Origin: CAZSGN01 sp964606415
GTDB lineage: Bacteria > Bacteroidota > Bacteroidia > Bacteroidales > JBBRXJ01
DNA: 15,331 nucleotides
Assembly: GCA_964606415.1 (NCBI GenBank)
Contig: CAZSGN010000037.1
Location: 1-15,331 of the forward strand
Direction of reading: 5' to 3'
Part shown: positions 15,328-15,331 of the stretch, piece after piece
Position numbering within the stretch: the stretch's first letter is position 1
Layout: each line of letters opens with the position of its first letter
Made by a program: the position numbers and the translations under genes
Notes under the pieces: model-generated
What the model was told of the DNA's origin: nothing
The model's input: the letters and a program-made list of their open reading frames with translations, nothing else
Database searches by the model: none

Positions 15328-15331
15328 GATT

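Larger units (their letters stand above)
15017..15331. other. Gene-free right edge with parS-like site and small repeats
   Basis: No reading frame of note. In order it holds the parS-like palindrome (15045-15060), a GTTTAA-c-TTAAAC palindrome (15071-15083), an 11-bp tandem duplication (15226-15249) and an inverted repeat at the window edge (15280-15327). The ade promoter should lie near its left end. I see no unambiguous TAnnTTTG box on the minus strand. Confidence 0.5.

Overview
The window looks like an ordinary chromosomal stretch of a Bacteroidota bacterium (probably Bacteroidales/Marinilabiliales-like; this is inference). The signs are strongly AT-rich DNA, few Shine-Dalgarno sequences, one clear TTG-N20-TAtaTTTG promoter of the Bacteroidota type, and proteins that read like that phylum's versions of PolA, S41 peptidase, UvrC and QueD. 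There is no rRNA, tRNA, CRISPR array, transposase or phage gene.

Layout. 1-343: no gene, degenerate repeat-like sequence. 344-1069 (+): YgjP/WLM-type zinc metallopeptidase. 1285-2949 (+): secreted S41 C-terminal processing peptidase. 3253-3708 (+): small secreted, probably outer-membrane barrel protein, bracketed by two diverged copies of a 121-bp hairpin-bearing intergenic repeat (2980-3100, 3728-3848). On the minus strand, read right to left, follow queD (8226-7774), polA (7770-4996, only 3 bp after queD) and a YghZ/Gpr-type aldo/keto reductase (4912-3905). 8588-9697 (+): orphan, apparently soluble sensor histidine kinase with a four-cysteine cluster. It converges on an ArsR-type regulator (minus, 10119 or 10068 to 9778). 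10488-11462 (+): long-chain polyprenyl diphosphate synthase. It converges on a minus-strand pair, ade (15016-13394) then uvrC (13384-11591), 9 bp apart. 15017-15331: no gene, but a perfect 16-bp parS-type palindrome 28 bp upstream of ade.

How the genes relate. Most are housekeeping: DNA replication and repair (polA, uvrC), purine salvage (ade), queuosine precursor synthesis (queD), isoprenoid side chains (polyprenyl synthase, probably for menaquinone) and envelope proteolysis (S41 peptidase). The close pairs queD-polA and ade-uvrC are probably co-transcribed, but I see no shared biochemical pathway within either pair. I found no clear novel multi-gene system. The most notable items are the parS-like site, the duplicated hairpin element around the small barrel gene, the Cys-cluster kinase, and several dyads in the intergenic regions.
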